Origin: Fasciolopsis buskii
Lineage: Eukaryota; Platyhelminthes; Trematoda; Plagiorchiida; Fasciolidae
Direction of reading: 5' to 3'
Assembly (NCBI GenBank): GCA_008360955.1
Contig: LUCM01005951.1
Span: forward strand, 90,648 to 154,647
DNA: 64,000 nucleotides
Positions 47,102-58,573 of the stretch are shown here, piece by piece. Numbering within the stretch: the first letter of the stretch is position 1; each line of letters opens with the position of its first letter. The notes beneath the pieces are model-generated. The model did no database searches. It saw only the letters and a list, made by a program, of their open reading frames with translations, and had not been told where the DNA came from. The position numbers were made by a program, and so were the translations under genes.

Positions 47102-48199
47102 CTGATGTTTACCACGTGAGTATTGGCCAGTCTTCCGTAGTCTGACTTATGGGTAACATCTTATATCGCAATGCTTGGCCATGAACATTAAGCAAAATTC
47201 CAAATTCGTCACATCACCAAGGATCTTCTTGGGACAAATAAGATTACCACAAGTGGTCTGTGGTACGCCAGAAGCAGACGCAAGACTCAGAGTATGACTT
47301 CACAGTCAATCCCACAAAATCCACCAGCAAACCCCATAGCATAAGACTGCACTGGTTCCAACTTATCCATTTCACTCAGGGTGTACAACAGCGTGGCTGG
47401 GTCACATTCTAGCTGCGAAAGCACATGCGAGAAATATTACATTCTGAGTATTGCGGGGAGAGTTCGTTAAAGAAGCGACCAATAGCACCCTTTCACTGGG
47501 TGAGCGGCAGTTCCACTTCTGCCCTGGTCACCTAATAAGTTTAAAGTATTTGTTTTCCAGTGTGATTGCCATGTGCTGCTACACACGGTCACAATAATCG
47601 TTACTCAATTACTGTCCTGAATTTTCTCCTTGAGTTAATAATCCCGTAATTTGCGGATTGCCTACTTAACACAAAAGGTGCATTCGTGCTGCTTGGAAAT
47701 CCCTGTTAAAGGCAACGACCCTGCTTGAACGTCTGTTTACTCCGCGTTAAGCAATAGCATACGCTCCTTGTTCACAGCATTACTGTATTTATCTCTGATT
47801 ATTTGGTCTCGGCAACGTATCCACACCTGTGTGATTGGAATTCCACAGTGGTGACTCATCCCAAACGTTTGAGGATACTGCTATGTTCATCGCAAGCTTT
47901 GATACATACAGAAAGGATGGATTTTCCATTGCTAAGAAAACCGGAAGTGGTCTGGTCACACATCAGCCCTCGTTGGTAAAGCAAGTATCAGCTTATTTAC
48001 TCACATCCATCGACTAGTGTAAAGGCCCCAGTTATTCGGGGCCTTCTTAAGTCTTCGCCACAAAGGAGTACGGTTATAAAGAACCTCTAATTAGACCCAT
48101 TTTACGTGCAATCTGATATCTTAGCTTTTTTGATTCCTTCTTGGCTCTTCTGGTTCCATTTCTGGATGACAATCTACACATTAATGCAGGTGATTTAAG
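47102..48199. other. No firm gene; short frame followed by a hairpin
   Basis: A plus-strand frame with acceptor-like CCACAG reads GDSSQTFEDTAMFIASFDTY, then KKTGSGLVTHQPSLVKQ to a TAG at 48015-48017. It is followed 4 bases later by a perfect 8-bp hairpin (listed separately). No domain recognised. Confidence 0.25.
48022..48045. other. Perfect 8-bp GC-rich hairpin
   Basis: AAGGCCCC, loop AGTTATTC, GGGGCCTT. It resembles a rho-independent terminator stem but has no U-tract beyond TTCTT and lies in eukaryotic DNA, so that role is not inferred. Confidence 0.6.
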
Positions 48200-49850
48200 C
48201 CCTTTCTTTTATCGTGTTCGCTTTAACCTACCTATCGGATTTCCAAATGGCCGTAATTTCTCACGATCGTCACAGACGCTAAGCGGACGAATGAAATTTC
48301 TCTGCAAATAACAGAATTCCAAAAAATTCTGGAACTTTTGACTACTGGCATCGATGGAAACAAAAATATCGAATTATTCTATAAAGAACAACTCGTGACC
48401 AAATGCAAAAGCAGAGGCTTGTAACGAGGACTCCAGCTTTTGCATAGAAAGAAAGCGAAACTAAGAAGGTGTCCTGCAGATTTAGAAAACATCAGCCTCG
48501 TATTTATTTACCCACCAATTACTCTGCAGTTGCACGAGTCCCGGATGAACACGCTTAGGTAAAAGAGAAGAATCATTCAAAGTGCTTCGTTCCACCAAAA
48601 CAACTGCATGTATAGGTCTTTCTACTAATTCTAAACTACGTGCAGCTTCTCTGACAAATGCATTTGCTTCTCTTCTCGTTGTATCATTATTCACAGAATC
48701 CAATCCGGGCTGCTGCAGGCCCGTCACCGTTATTCCCATCCCTAACCCTAACGATTCCAACAGTTTACCCGAACCATTTTTGTCCAGTCCTTCTTAAATA
48801 ATGGGTTCTAAACTAACAGAAAGTGCCGTCCTAATGTGGCTTCCTTCTTTTGTTGATGTGGCCGACGACCTCCTTCAATCTTCTTACAATGAAACCTGGT
48901 CAGCGGCGACCCGGTTGGTTCTTCATATCACCAAACTGCTGTGTTCGGGATCTGTTCGATGTATTTTCTCAAATTCTTCACGTCATCGACTCTGTTCCTC
49001 GTTCCTCACTTTTTCAAAAACTAAAATAGTTCTGCTGTTCCACGCGACCGAAGGTATGATTATCCGACCAATTCAATAACTGAAATCAATTCACAGGACC
49101 AAGCCGAAAAATATCCGCGCCACTGGCAAATAATTCCGGAGTCCTCTTGAGACTGTCGATCCCAGTTGTTGGTCTTCAGCTCACATTAACGATCCTTCGG
49201 TGAGTTTTTCATGGTCAGTTATTCAAATCTGCTGATGATGTTACTGTTTGGTAGACTATTTCTGGCATCGGGACCTCTATTTATCCATCAACGTGGCTCT
49301 TAGCCACGATTTTTCTGAGTTTTGGTTTAAATCTCAGTTTGTCAAAATGCATCAAATGTAGGTTTCCTTCTTCTCGTTCCGCCTATCAGTAACACGGGAC
49401 CATTGGAAATTGTTATTTTATTTTTTCAGTTGTGTTACAAAATTTAGAGAGCTATTTGTGCACATAATCTTCCCGGTTAAACAAGGCATTTACCTATTCG
49501 TCCACCGATGGTTTTTCTGTACTGCTCTATTGTTCGCCCATCATTTTCGATGGTTTAATGAAGAAAGACTTCAGAAACCTTTGCTGGGATCTGTGATTTC
49601 TCAATGATACCTCCTTCATGCCACTAGAATGGCGAGCATCTATCTGCGCATCAAAAATTGGATCGAAAATTATTTTAGATCCCTTTCATTCTCCACACAG
49701 CGGCACTCCTAAGTGGCTTTCTAGCTTCGAGCCACACTCTGCTTTTCGTTCTTTACTTTCCCACATAAATATCGACCGTTTATTACTCAGCTCCAATCTT
49801 CACGAAACGGGAGAAGATAACGTCTGACTTTAAACAAAGTAACTTTACAT
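48200..49850 (+). mobile_element. CR1-like LINE, second copy, RT region
   Basis: Same family as 6290-9120 by aligned blocks. The linker block LQLLHRKKAKLRRCPADLEN (about 48429) corresponds to IRLLYGKKKKLAKCSADVDS of the first copy. LRSTKTTACIG then leads to VTVIPIPNPNDSNSLPEPF (about 48727-48783), a GSKLTESAVLMWL block, VRCIFSNSS, the catalytic-box remnant SADDVTV (about 49228-49248) and the thumb/C-terminal part (RWFNEERLQKPLLGSVIS, then HINIDRLLLSSN) to about 49826. The DD pair survives here, unlike in the first copy, but stops and frameshifts occur throughout. No endonuclease domain was seen, so the copy is probably 5'-truncated. Confidence 0.75.
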
Positions 49851-50145
49851 TTTCTCCCGATTTTTCAACTTTCGCTGTTTAGAAGTACTGATGGATGCGA
49901 ACACTAATCCGTACAAATAAAAGCGAGTCAACCGTCTTTAAATGCTTTGACCACGGATATTCGCATTAATCACCCATGTGGTGTCCATCGTTTCAGCAGC
50001 TGTTTCAGCTATCCTTCTGAGCTGCCTATGACAACAATACTCATCTGTTTAGCGGCGATTGTGGATACGGAAAGAATTCTCGGATCAAAAACGGTTGTTC
50101 AATGGCAGAAATGGTGGCATGTGTGCAGGAACCCATTAATTGTAA
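49851..50145. other. No gene recognised
   Basis: 3' flank of the CR1 copy. A 71-codon plus-strand frame (49947-50162) has no domain. Confidence 0.3.
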
Positions 50146-50451
50146 CTGCTCGAAGGGATTGAGCTGATTGGAACTGAGTACAGTGAGGACGAGCAGTTAA
50201 CTCTCAAGAACAGACAGTATTTCATTCATTATCAAACACTAACGGCGGCTCAGTTTCTGAATGGGAAGCAAAATAGATTCTGTTTTAACGACAATGAGGT
50301 GACACGTTCCGATAGGCACCGAAGGCAACGGAAGGGCAAACGACAGAATAAAAGCGTGAGTTCAGTGAATGTCAAATTGGAAATTGGCAAAGAAATTCAT
50401 GCACACATCAATGGAACAAACAATAAAGTCGCATATGAAGGTCACAGATAA
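50146..50451 (+). CDS. Candidate coding block without ATG, unknown product
   Basis: A plus-strand frame of 102 codons between two stops with no methionine, which ATG-based scans miss. Composition is strongly protein-like and hydrophilic: IELIGTEYSEDEQLTLKNRQ, then RSDRHRRQRKGKRQNKSVSS and NVKLEIGKEIHAHINGTNNK. A basic stretch sits in the middle. No clear acceptor or donor was identified, and the minus strand here is broken by stops. An exon or an old gene fragment. Confidence 0.3.
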   Translation: MLEGIELIGTEYSEDEQLTLKNRQYFIHYQTLTAAQFLNGKQNRFCFNDNEVTRSDRHRRQRKGKRQNKSVSSVNVKLEIGKEIHAHINGTNNKVAYEGHR

Positions 50452-53400
50452 GGTTCCCAAGATGCAATTTATCAATGATGATCTTTTCAACGATTCTCAT
50501 TTTAGGTTCAATAGTGCAGATAATATCCCACCCCCATAATTCAGTCACTTCCAGTGTTGTTCATAAAACACTTTCACATGAATGGCAATAGTAGAAGAGA
50601 TACGTGAACTGTTGCAGTTTTTCAGAAAACTGGATTGAATTAAATTTGGTTAGCCCGGTAGATTCTAATCACATACCGCGTTAACATTCCTTGATTCTGT
50701 TACAATTCGAAATGTCTTATTGCAACTTTATTAGAGTAGAAAGATTTCGCTGATATTTGGATTTTACGGTGTTGAATATATAAATCTGTTTGTTCTGGTT
50801 TATTGAAATAGCTTCGAGATCGACCTTTCTGAGGCAAAATTTTTGCAACCCAACAATGCAGCTTCCCTTCGAAATGGATTAAGTTTAAATAAGCATTTAC
50901 AAGCGTGTGATTCACGTATTCAGGTGTAAACCAATATCTGCCGTCAACTACAAGTGTTGCCAGACTAAATGAAGCGAGTAATCACATTTCCAACGGTCAG
51001 AAGTAGACTCACTGTTGATTGTTAGAAACAGTTATTTTATGCTCGACGGTATACTCGTAGAAAGCCTGTGCCCATTGGCTCCGCATTATTCTTGTGAGTA
51101 ATATCTACGCGATACGAGGAGGTCTCAGACACTAGTACGGATTCACTTAGTGACCAACATGTTTACCTGTGAGAGTGCACTTCACTAAAAATCGGTGCGC
51201 AAAATTCTTCCTTTAAATTAAACGTTTTCAAGCACATGTTTCGCGTTCGATCAGTCCACAATGGTTGTATCTTGTGACTCGAAATTTGTTCAGCGTTCTT
51301 CCTGCCTTGCATGTGACCAGTACTCGATGAGGATTATGTCCGCCTTCACTAAGTTCAACTCCTTGTTGTCTAGACCTTTTTTGTTCAAATTTTGTCTAGG
51401 TACACAATTATGATGGAACAGATTTCCAAGCTGGTAATTCTAGGGGCCGACAAGGTTTCTTGCTTGTATTCAATAATGATTTGCCCGAGACTTGGGTTTG
51501 TGTCAATCTCTGAGCATCATTCAAGCTGTATTTTATAGTATCCTCCATCATTTCAAGTATTTGTTTTGATGTGTACATTTTATTCACACAAAATAGCAAT
51601 GTTTTTCAGTTAGCTTTAGTTTTTTCACTCCTCCTAGGCAAGCTAACCTTGACTTTCCGTTTCCGAAGGCCTAACAATGTCCAGACGCGTCGAATGAGGT
51701 TGCCCCTTTTTCCTTGTCATTGCTCAGCAACTGATTCTTTCAGTTGTAACTGCTTGAGCCTACTTATCGGCCGCGGTCTTCTATTTTCCTTTCTGGATTG
51801 GGTATCGATGTTCACACAGCAATAATATCTAGATCGATCTGAGTTTGGCCTATCCCATTTCTTCCAGGTACGGACGGACAAGTATCCCTTCGCCGCTTTC
51901 TTCTAACAGGGTTATCCCAAGCACTAAAGGCAAACTGTAAACGGTTGTAATAACTGATCGTCAAAGTGTATTTAAGTCACTTGCTTCTTTTCACGGACTT
52001 AGTAGTTAAACTGGTTACTTAAGTGCTCATTTGCCAAGCAGTAATTTACTTAGCATAACAGGCATTTACTGAGAGGATTTAATCCGTTTCAGTTTTGCTA
52101 TTCTGTTCTTAGAGTGATTAAATAAAACTGTCTAATTTCTTACAAAGTTTAGAATTGCTGCTGCCTAGCTCGGATAAGCGATACTACATGTAATTTCCTT
52201 GAAATTCATCGGAAAATCCACAAAAACGATTAGCTGAAACGCACAGTTGTATCGCAGAATAATGGTTCAAAGGAGGCACATTAAAATATGGAAATAATCA
52301 ACTTATAACCGGAACTGTTTGAGGTCAGGAAGATTGTAAAAATCTAACAAATACTGCACGGGAAACAAAATGACTGAAATTCATTTCAACTTTGGAGTTT
52401 TTATCGGTCTAATTTCCGGCTGAAAAGTACAACAAGGGCGCAGGTGCTCACCAGCTGGACCAGTATCAGGGTGTCTGAAAACAATGGATAATTAATTTGA
52501 TTTTTGACGTTATTCAAATTTTTTTGGATAAAACGGAAATTGTTCTGGGCTACCAGATGGTTTAAATAACCTCAAGCTTAGAATACACAGAAGAATTGGA
52601 TTTTTTTCTTACCTGCCCTAACCAAAGTGAGTTTATGGGATAGAAATTATTCATATTTTGTCGATATTTTACTCCAACGGTTCACGTACCATTCATTTGA
52701 TTGTACCGTATTCACACTGTGTGCCTGATTTGTGCTACAGAACGGTGTTCTTCTTCTCTAATCCTTGAAAAGTATCTTGAAGTTCTCTGATATAAAATTA
52801 TTAAAAATTTCGCATCTACTTCTTTTTGGACTGCTTATTTTTTCTTGTCTTTAGTTTAAAAAACCCGTCTCACATTCGCCAAATTTGGCGCTGAAGGAAG
52901 AAGACAAACTTGTTGAAATGTTAATTAACCCCAGCTAGTCGGTCAATTGAAGTAATCCGATTTTTACAAGACACCGGATTGGCAACCACGGTGAACATTA
53001 TGTACGATTTGCAAAACTGCTCGCGGATCCAAGGCGATCTGATTGATTATATTTCTCGTTCCTGGGTAAACAGAACTGTTTCGACTAAAATATTGATGTA
53101 GTTTTGGGATTACGAACAAAAAACAAAGACCTGAATGAAGAAATTAGGTCGGCAAGGCTATAATGAGAACGGACACATACTGCCAATAATTTTCCGTCAA
53201 TAATTCTTTTCAAACACTGATATCAAAGGATGTGAAAGTCTGTCACCATAGGAAGATTAGTGGAAGTGACTAGAAACAAAATGTCAAGTTTTTAAGGCAA
53301 TGTAATGTGAAGAAGCAACGCAGAGACTGTAAGTGACCTGTAATGACACAAAACACAGTACACTTTGGCAGTCTAGGTGAGTAAGTGGTGCATATGAGGA

Positions 53401-56400
53401 CTTGTGTGCTTGTGAATCACCCACGTGCTCGAAGCCATCTCAGTCCGTGAAGTTCTTTCGTGCAAGTCAGTCTGCTGATCAGGAGCAGAGGTCAAGGGGC
53501 AAGCAACTGGTTGATTGTTATTTGTCCTCACCGGTACTACAGTGTCTGCTTGCTGGTAAGCGTGTGTTAGGCCGTCGGACAATGACTATCAACGAATGCA
53601 TTTGGTAGCTGACCGAGGGTGGGGCATGTGTTAACAATACAACACAGCATATGCCAGAAAAATGCAGCGAGAAAATGATTGCTCGTCAAACATGCACAGG
53701 TATCAAAAGGTAGCATCTAGCATTGCGAACAAGTGATCGTTTTCCAAGATGATTGAACTGGTATTAGCGGGAGCTAACACACCGACAAACATTTGTAACT
53801 CTAAAATCTTAAAACATTACAATTTTATCTCATCGTAATGAGACACAAAAGTTACTGAAAGCGTTAGCTGAACTTTGGCCTCGATCCATGAGAAACGGAT
53901 AAAGCTAGAGAACGGGTAGCAAAAACCGCTGAAATAAGACAGAGAGAGTGTTTGACCAAGAAAGACAAGCACAGTTATGTGCGATACAAAATACCTTGTT
54001 TCGTACACCACACAAAGTGGTAAATAAATCATTCAGTGGTATATAGGAAAATGACTATCCGTCTTCTATAAATGATTTTGGAAATATTTTAGAATACGGA
54101 AACGGACAATTGAAACAATGAAGAAAATGTCGATGTGCTTCTTATTTCGTACTTAAAATGAGACCACGTAAATTAAATTGGTGAACTTAAAAATATGCGA
54201 TCATCTCCTCCGACTTATATTGATTGTAGCTTTTAAATGTTTGAATAAGCCAAAAGCTGTAGTGATTCCACTTTGACAAAAAGCGACGCGGCCAAGCACA
54301 CTGATAAACGCGTCAGAAGTTTTACAGTAATTTTGAATTGAAAAAGCCAGAAAGTGAAAGGTAACCGTAGGAATAAAGGCTGCTGGAAACGTTACGGCAT
54401 GTATAGGCAAGTATTTTTTGATAAGTGACTGATACGTAAAGAACAACAAAGTTGATGAAAAACTACGTGGGTATAGTCTCGCCAACTATTGACGATCAAT
54501 ATGTTTTCCTGCATTTTCGTGCACCCTTATTCCTGCTGATGAATTATTCAGATATTTTTTATAGATTCGCGTTATGAGAAGGGTCGTAGAGTTTAAGAAC
54601 TAGAATCGACTCGAGAAGATAAAAATCTAATGTGTCCTAAAAGACGGAATGAACGGATGTCTGGAATGCACCCAAGGACTTCGTGACAATGCAGAGAAGC
54701 AGTGGTAGCCCAAGTCAACTTGTCTGACTTACAGATCAATTAATTACTGTCATTTTGTTTTATTAAGCAGGAAATCGAAGGTATGAGAAAATGACGTCTT
54801 GCAAGTCTAGAGGCAAAGTTTGATAAAAGAGAAAACGTTAAATGAAACACTGGGTTGGCAGTAGGACAATTGTTGCAAGTGCATATCAGTCAGGGATACA
54901 AAACCTCCATGGAGATGTCAACAGGAGTATCAGAAGCCATTAGGAAAAATGACCCATATTCCTGAATGATGGCGATAGATTATCAAAGCCAGTAAGTCCC
55001 GTTAACTTAGTCGTTGAGCAGTGCAAGACCACTTCTTCCGAAGGAAATAGACTTCCATATTAGCTATTCCACGGAATATGAGGAGCTGTGGCGTAGAATT
55101 ACAAGGGCAAAATTTTCCTCTACAGCTTCTGTTGTATGGCCTATACGCATCAGTTTCTTTGTACATTGAAGCTGAATCTCCAGCGACAAGCGTCTATTTT
55201 CGTAAATGTACACAATTTGACTACCGCACCACCAGCTGAGTTGTTAGATATTCTCTATTCAATCGGAAAGCAAGTTTGGAAGTGAAGAAATTTTCGGATT
55301 TTCTGAATTGTTTCTTCTTATCTCCTCGTATATTCTGACTTTTGAGAAACAGTGGAATCATAATAAACCACCTGGTTTATAGGAGACTGTTCGTATTGAA
55401 AACCAGATGATCTAATCTACCAAATCTGCAACATAACTACCCAGTGAATATTTTGAGCGAAATTACAAAAATTTACAGGAAACCGATCATCAATGGAGAC
55501 TATTTTTATGCAAAAGTCAAACAGGCAGCTTTTGAAACAAAAACAAAATGGAAGTCTATCACTAGTGTTTCGAAAAGTAGGCAATAATTTGTTTGAGATT
55601 GGCGTATTTGGCTTGAGAGTGAAGAGAAAATCACGGTGACTAGTTGTCATTCTGTGCCGAATAAAGTCCAAAGGCCAACTCTATCAAATGCATTATGTGA
55701 CATAAGGGCTAGTTGTCACAAGCCCTTCGTCATAATTTGCAAATTACTCTCTGTGGGAGTAAGCTAGAGAATGTAGAATACATCCGCGATAGGGCAAGAT
55801 AATTATATTTTGTGTAGAATCGGAGTGCAGCTGAATTGAGGTGACGGTATTGTCAGCTCATGGAACTTGCCTCGCGTTAACTGGAAAATTTTTCCACAAA
55901 ACATTTTTAATCAGGGGAATAATACTCGTTTGAATTAAAGACGAAAGGGTCTAAAAATCATAATTCCAGCAAAAATAAAACCTTAGTTTGCGTAATTAAA
56001 TAAAGTGGTAAAAATGGAATCGACTTTAGGCAAAAACGATGCTTAAAAGTATTACACTAGTTGAAGTACTACCAACATCAGTACTGATATTGCACCCAAA
56101 GCTTAGCTCGTTCTTGTGGCGATGTTTCACCTGAGCTGCTCCAGCAAAAATTGGTGTTCGTTAGCGCTGCTTGCTTAATAAGATGATACTGGAGATGGCT
56201 TCATCCTCGTGCGAGAATAGTGGCAATGAATCTTGTTCAAACAAAGGACTGTTGAGCCTAGAATATGCAAACGTTCTAATGAGTGAAGACCCAAAAGGTC
56301 GCAAGTTCTTCTTGATCATCGGAACAATAATTTAGGTGTGGTTAGTATGCTTTTTGCATCGCTGTGGGACTGTAATGTTTCTAGCCCGAACTTTATTCGT

Positions 56401-56489
56401 AGAGGGGAAGAGTTCGTTGCAATAGATGCACTCTCTAACTTGGGCAAGTGTATCTAACCTAGTGGTGGTATATCTGATGACATGTCTCT
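50452..56489. other. No gene recognised
   Basis: A long AT-rich interval with scattered short frames (for example 54201-54485 minus, hydrophobic; 55417-55671 minus; opposed frames at 53373-53608). A strong plus-strand acceptor (TTTTGTTTTATTAAGCAG, about 54770) leads only to short frames. No repeat family recognised. Confidence 0.35.
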
Positions 56490-56820
56490 GCAGTTAGGAA
56501 CTGCTCGATTGCCATTCACCAGTCTGAGGCATCTGTCATATCTTTGCAACATTCATTGACGTTTCGAACGTCGATTATACATGGCCGCAGTGAGGTCAGC
56601 TGTACCATAAAGCTCAGAATCACGGCTTCTGAGTGCAATGGAAGGAAGGTTATGTGTTTCAACATCAATGTCTTCATAACGTTGGCAAAATATGATGGGA
56701 GAACTTTTAACAACTTAGAGGTAAGGCTTAAGTAACTGATCCGGAGGGTTAAGTCCTTAGAACAGACATTGAGTAAGAATGGATTGAGTTGGATGGGACA
56801 TGCTTCACGCATTGAAATAT
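56490..56820 (+). mobile_element. RTE-type LINE fragment, copy 3
   Basis: The post-RT region of the same RTE-type family as 25538-26205: TARLPFTSLRHLSYL, RRLYMAAVRSA (family RVYxAAVRSVLLYG), SAMEGRLCVS, and a final MGHASR-like block at about 56790 (family LGHVLRM). It is broken by stops and frameshifts and lacks the terminal RLPGWGPRD block present in the other copies. Divergence from copies 1 and 2 is high, so it is older. Confidence 0.7.
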
Positions 56821-57248
56821 GTATCGTACATAGTATTTCGACTTATCGTTTCATATTCCATCTTCCTCTACTTTTGGCAATCTTTCTGGTTTGATTAGAT
56901 GGTGCTACGAAGTAGCAACCAAATCCATTGCACTTCGATGCAAGGCTAATGGTTGAAAGATTTGAATTGAACAGTATTAACGAAGAAAGTGTTAGTGACA
57001 TTAGTGTCAGTGGTAGATTGTAAATATTTGTAATGATTGTCGGCCTTTCGAGAACAATTCATCCATCACCAGCACCAAAGACTCAACTTTGTGTTCTGAT
57101 CAAACAACAGACAAAAATAGTTTATGAGACTTAGGATCCAACTTAGAAAGGAAAGTTTGTTTGCAGACCAATGAAAGCGCCTCCAAAGCGCTCTGATGAT
57201 GACGTTCACTTTCCCTTTGCTCCCGACGCAGTGAAGCACAAAGCATAC

Positions 57249-57349
57249 CTCCTGAGTTAAATCTACATATTGCCCATGAGTTCGCGATATTAAATTGATC
57301 AAATCGAGATTTCCTTTAAGGTTTTCGTTGCACATTTTCACAAGGTTTG
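57249..57349 (-). CDS. Candidate exon possibly linked to 58343-58573
   Basis: Frame from an acceptor-like CAGTTGAG to a GTATGC donor: NLVKMCNENLKGNLDLINLI then SRTHGQYVDLTQE. It starts with two bases, matching the one base left by the exon at 58343-58573. The acceptor is weak; a better one 5 bases earlier closes quickly in all frames. Confidence 0.25.
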
Positions 57350-57444
57350 CTCAACTGCGGAGGGTTACACAGTTGTAAAATTGTGATGACTAGCTGGCAG
57401 GCATTTACTGTCTACCATTGTTCAGCAAATTGCAAAGTCAGAGG

Positions 57445-57525
57445 TATCTGACCGGACTTGAACCCCCAAGCCTTCGGTCAAAAGACCTAACCCATAAGGC
57501 AGTAGGTCGTTAAAAGGGTCAGATA
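57445..57525 (-). repeat. tRNA-like sequence (pseudo-tRNA or tRNA-derived SINE head)
   Basis: On the minus strand an acceptor-like 9-bp perfect pair TATCTGACC/GGTCAGATA encloses a box A-like GCCTTATGGGTTAGG, a hairpin GGTC-TTTT-GACC in the anticodon position and a perfect box B (GGTTCAAGTCC). The T-stem has mismatches and the anticodon loop is not canonical, so a functional tRNA is doubtful. It is a single copy in this window and different from the SINE at 21.9 and 42.1 kb. Confidence 0.45.
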
Positions 57526-58342
57526 GCTTTCTGAGAACCGGTAACTAATTGTTCAGCTGACATGCCATTCGGATTAGGCTAAACATCATGGCTTCTCAGA
57601 ACATAACTTCGCCAAATATGATTGTGTACCTACCTCCCGTGTCGTTCATCGTTGTCGATAATTCTGGCACCAGTTGGATTAGTTCCTTTTAATTTCGTGG
57701 TTTACCTCGATGTCTAGGGAAACCGTCACTCATTCTATTCCAAAATTCACATAAGCACAGCCAATGAATTATCACTCAGCACTAACTTACAACTCCGCTG
57801 AAAAAATTAAAAGCTGACTACAAATGTTTCAGTTTTATTAGAAATCATTAGCAGGGTGAGAGCACTACCATAGGACTTCGATATAAACCCAGAACGTACA
57901 AGTCTAAGGTGGATATCCTAGAATTTGATTTTCCTGCAATTACACTAATTGGTGGATCGAACTTTAACGCTACTCAATACAATGCACTTCCAACACTAGT
58001 GTCGTGGATCACAATAGTCTGTTGCTTGAATGAATAAACTTTTTTGGAAGAATTCTCTGTAAAAGCCTGACTTCAAAATATTTAAAAACTAGGACTGCGC
58101 AGTTGGTTTGATTTGAGAAATTATGAGTTTCTAGCACAACACTAGTCCATTCATTTCTTTTAGCCAATTTCAGTAAATTTGATATTACTTGCAAGGAACT
58201 TGGTCAGCCCGAGAAATTATGGTGAACTTAATTGATTTTAAGGCAGCTTCCGCAGCCAAGCCCATGAGGACTGCAAGTAACATTGTCACAATAAGCAGCT
58301 TAGTATCATTTGCGAATAAAGTAAAAATCTAATCACACTCAC

Positions 58343-58573
58343 TCCAATTTGAACTCTGAAGCAAAACCCGAACCACAGCATTGCTTAACAAAGAATTTCC
58401 AATAAAATTGACAGAATTGTTTAGATTTATCACGTAAACGACTAAATTAAATTCCAGTAGCAATGATAATATCAGATTGTCCATGGCAAAGCGAGAACTG
58501 TATTGGGCCAAAAGTGGCGCTTCCCCGACAAACTTAGACTGGACATTACCTTTTAGTATTATACACAAAACTC
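58343..58573 (-). CDS. Candidate internal exon with hydrophobic segments, unknown product
   Basis: Bounded by a strong acceptor (CTCTGTTGCTATTTAG) and a consensus GTGAGT donor after AATTGGA. The 231-base exon is open throughout: VLCIILKGNVQSKFVGEAPL, LAQYSSRFAMDNLILSLLLE, FNLVVYVINLNNSVNFIGNS, then VVRVLLQSSNW. LILSLLLEFNLVVYVINL is of transmembrane character. It leaves one base, compatible with the exon at 57249-57349. No family recognised. Confidence 0.4.
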
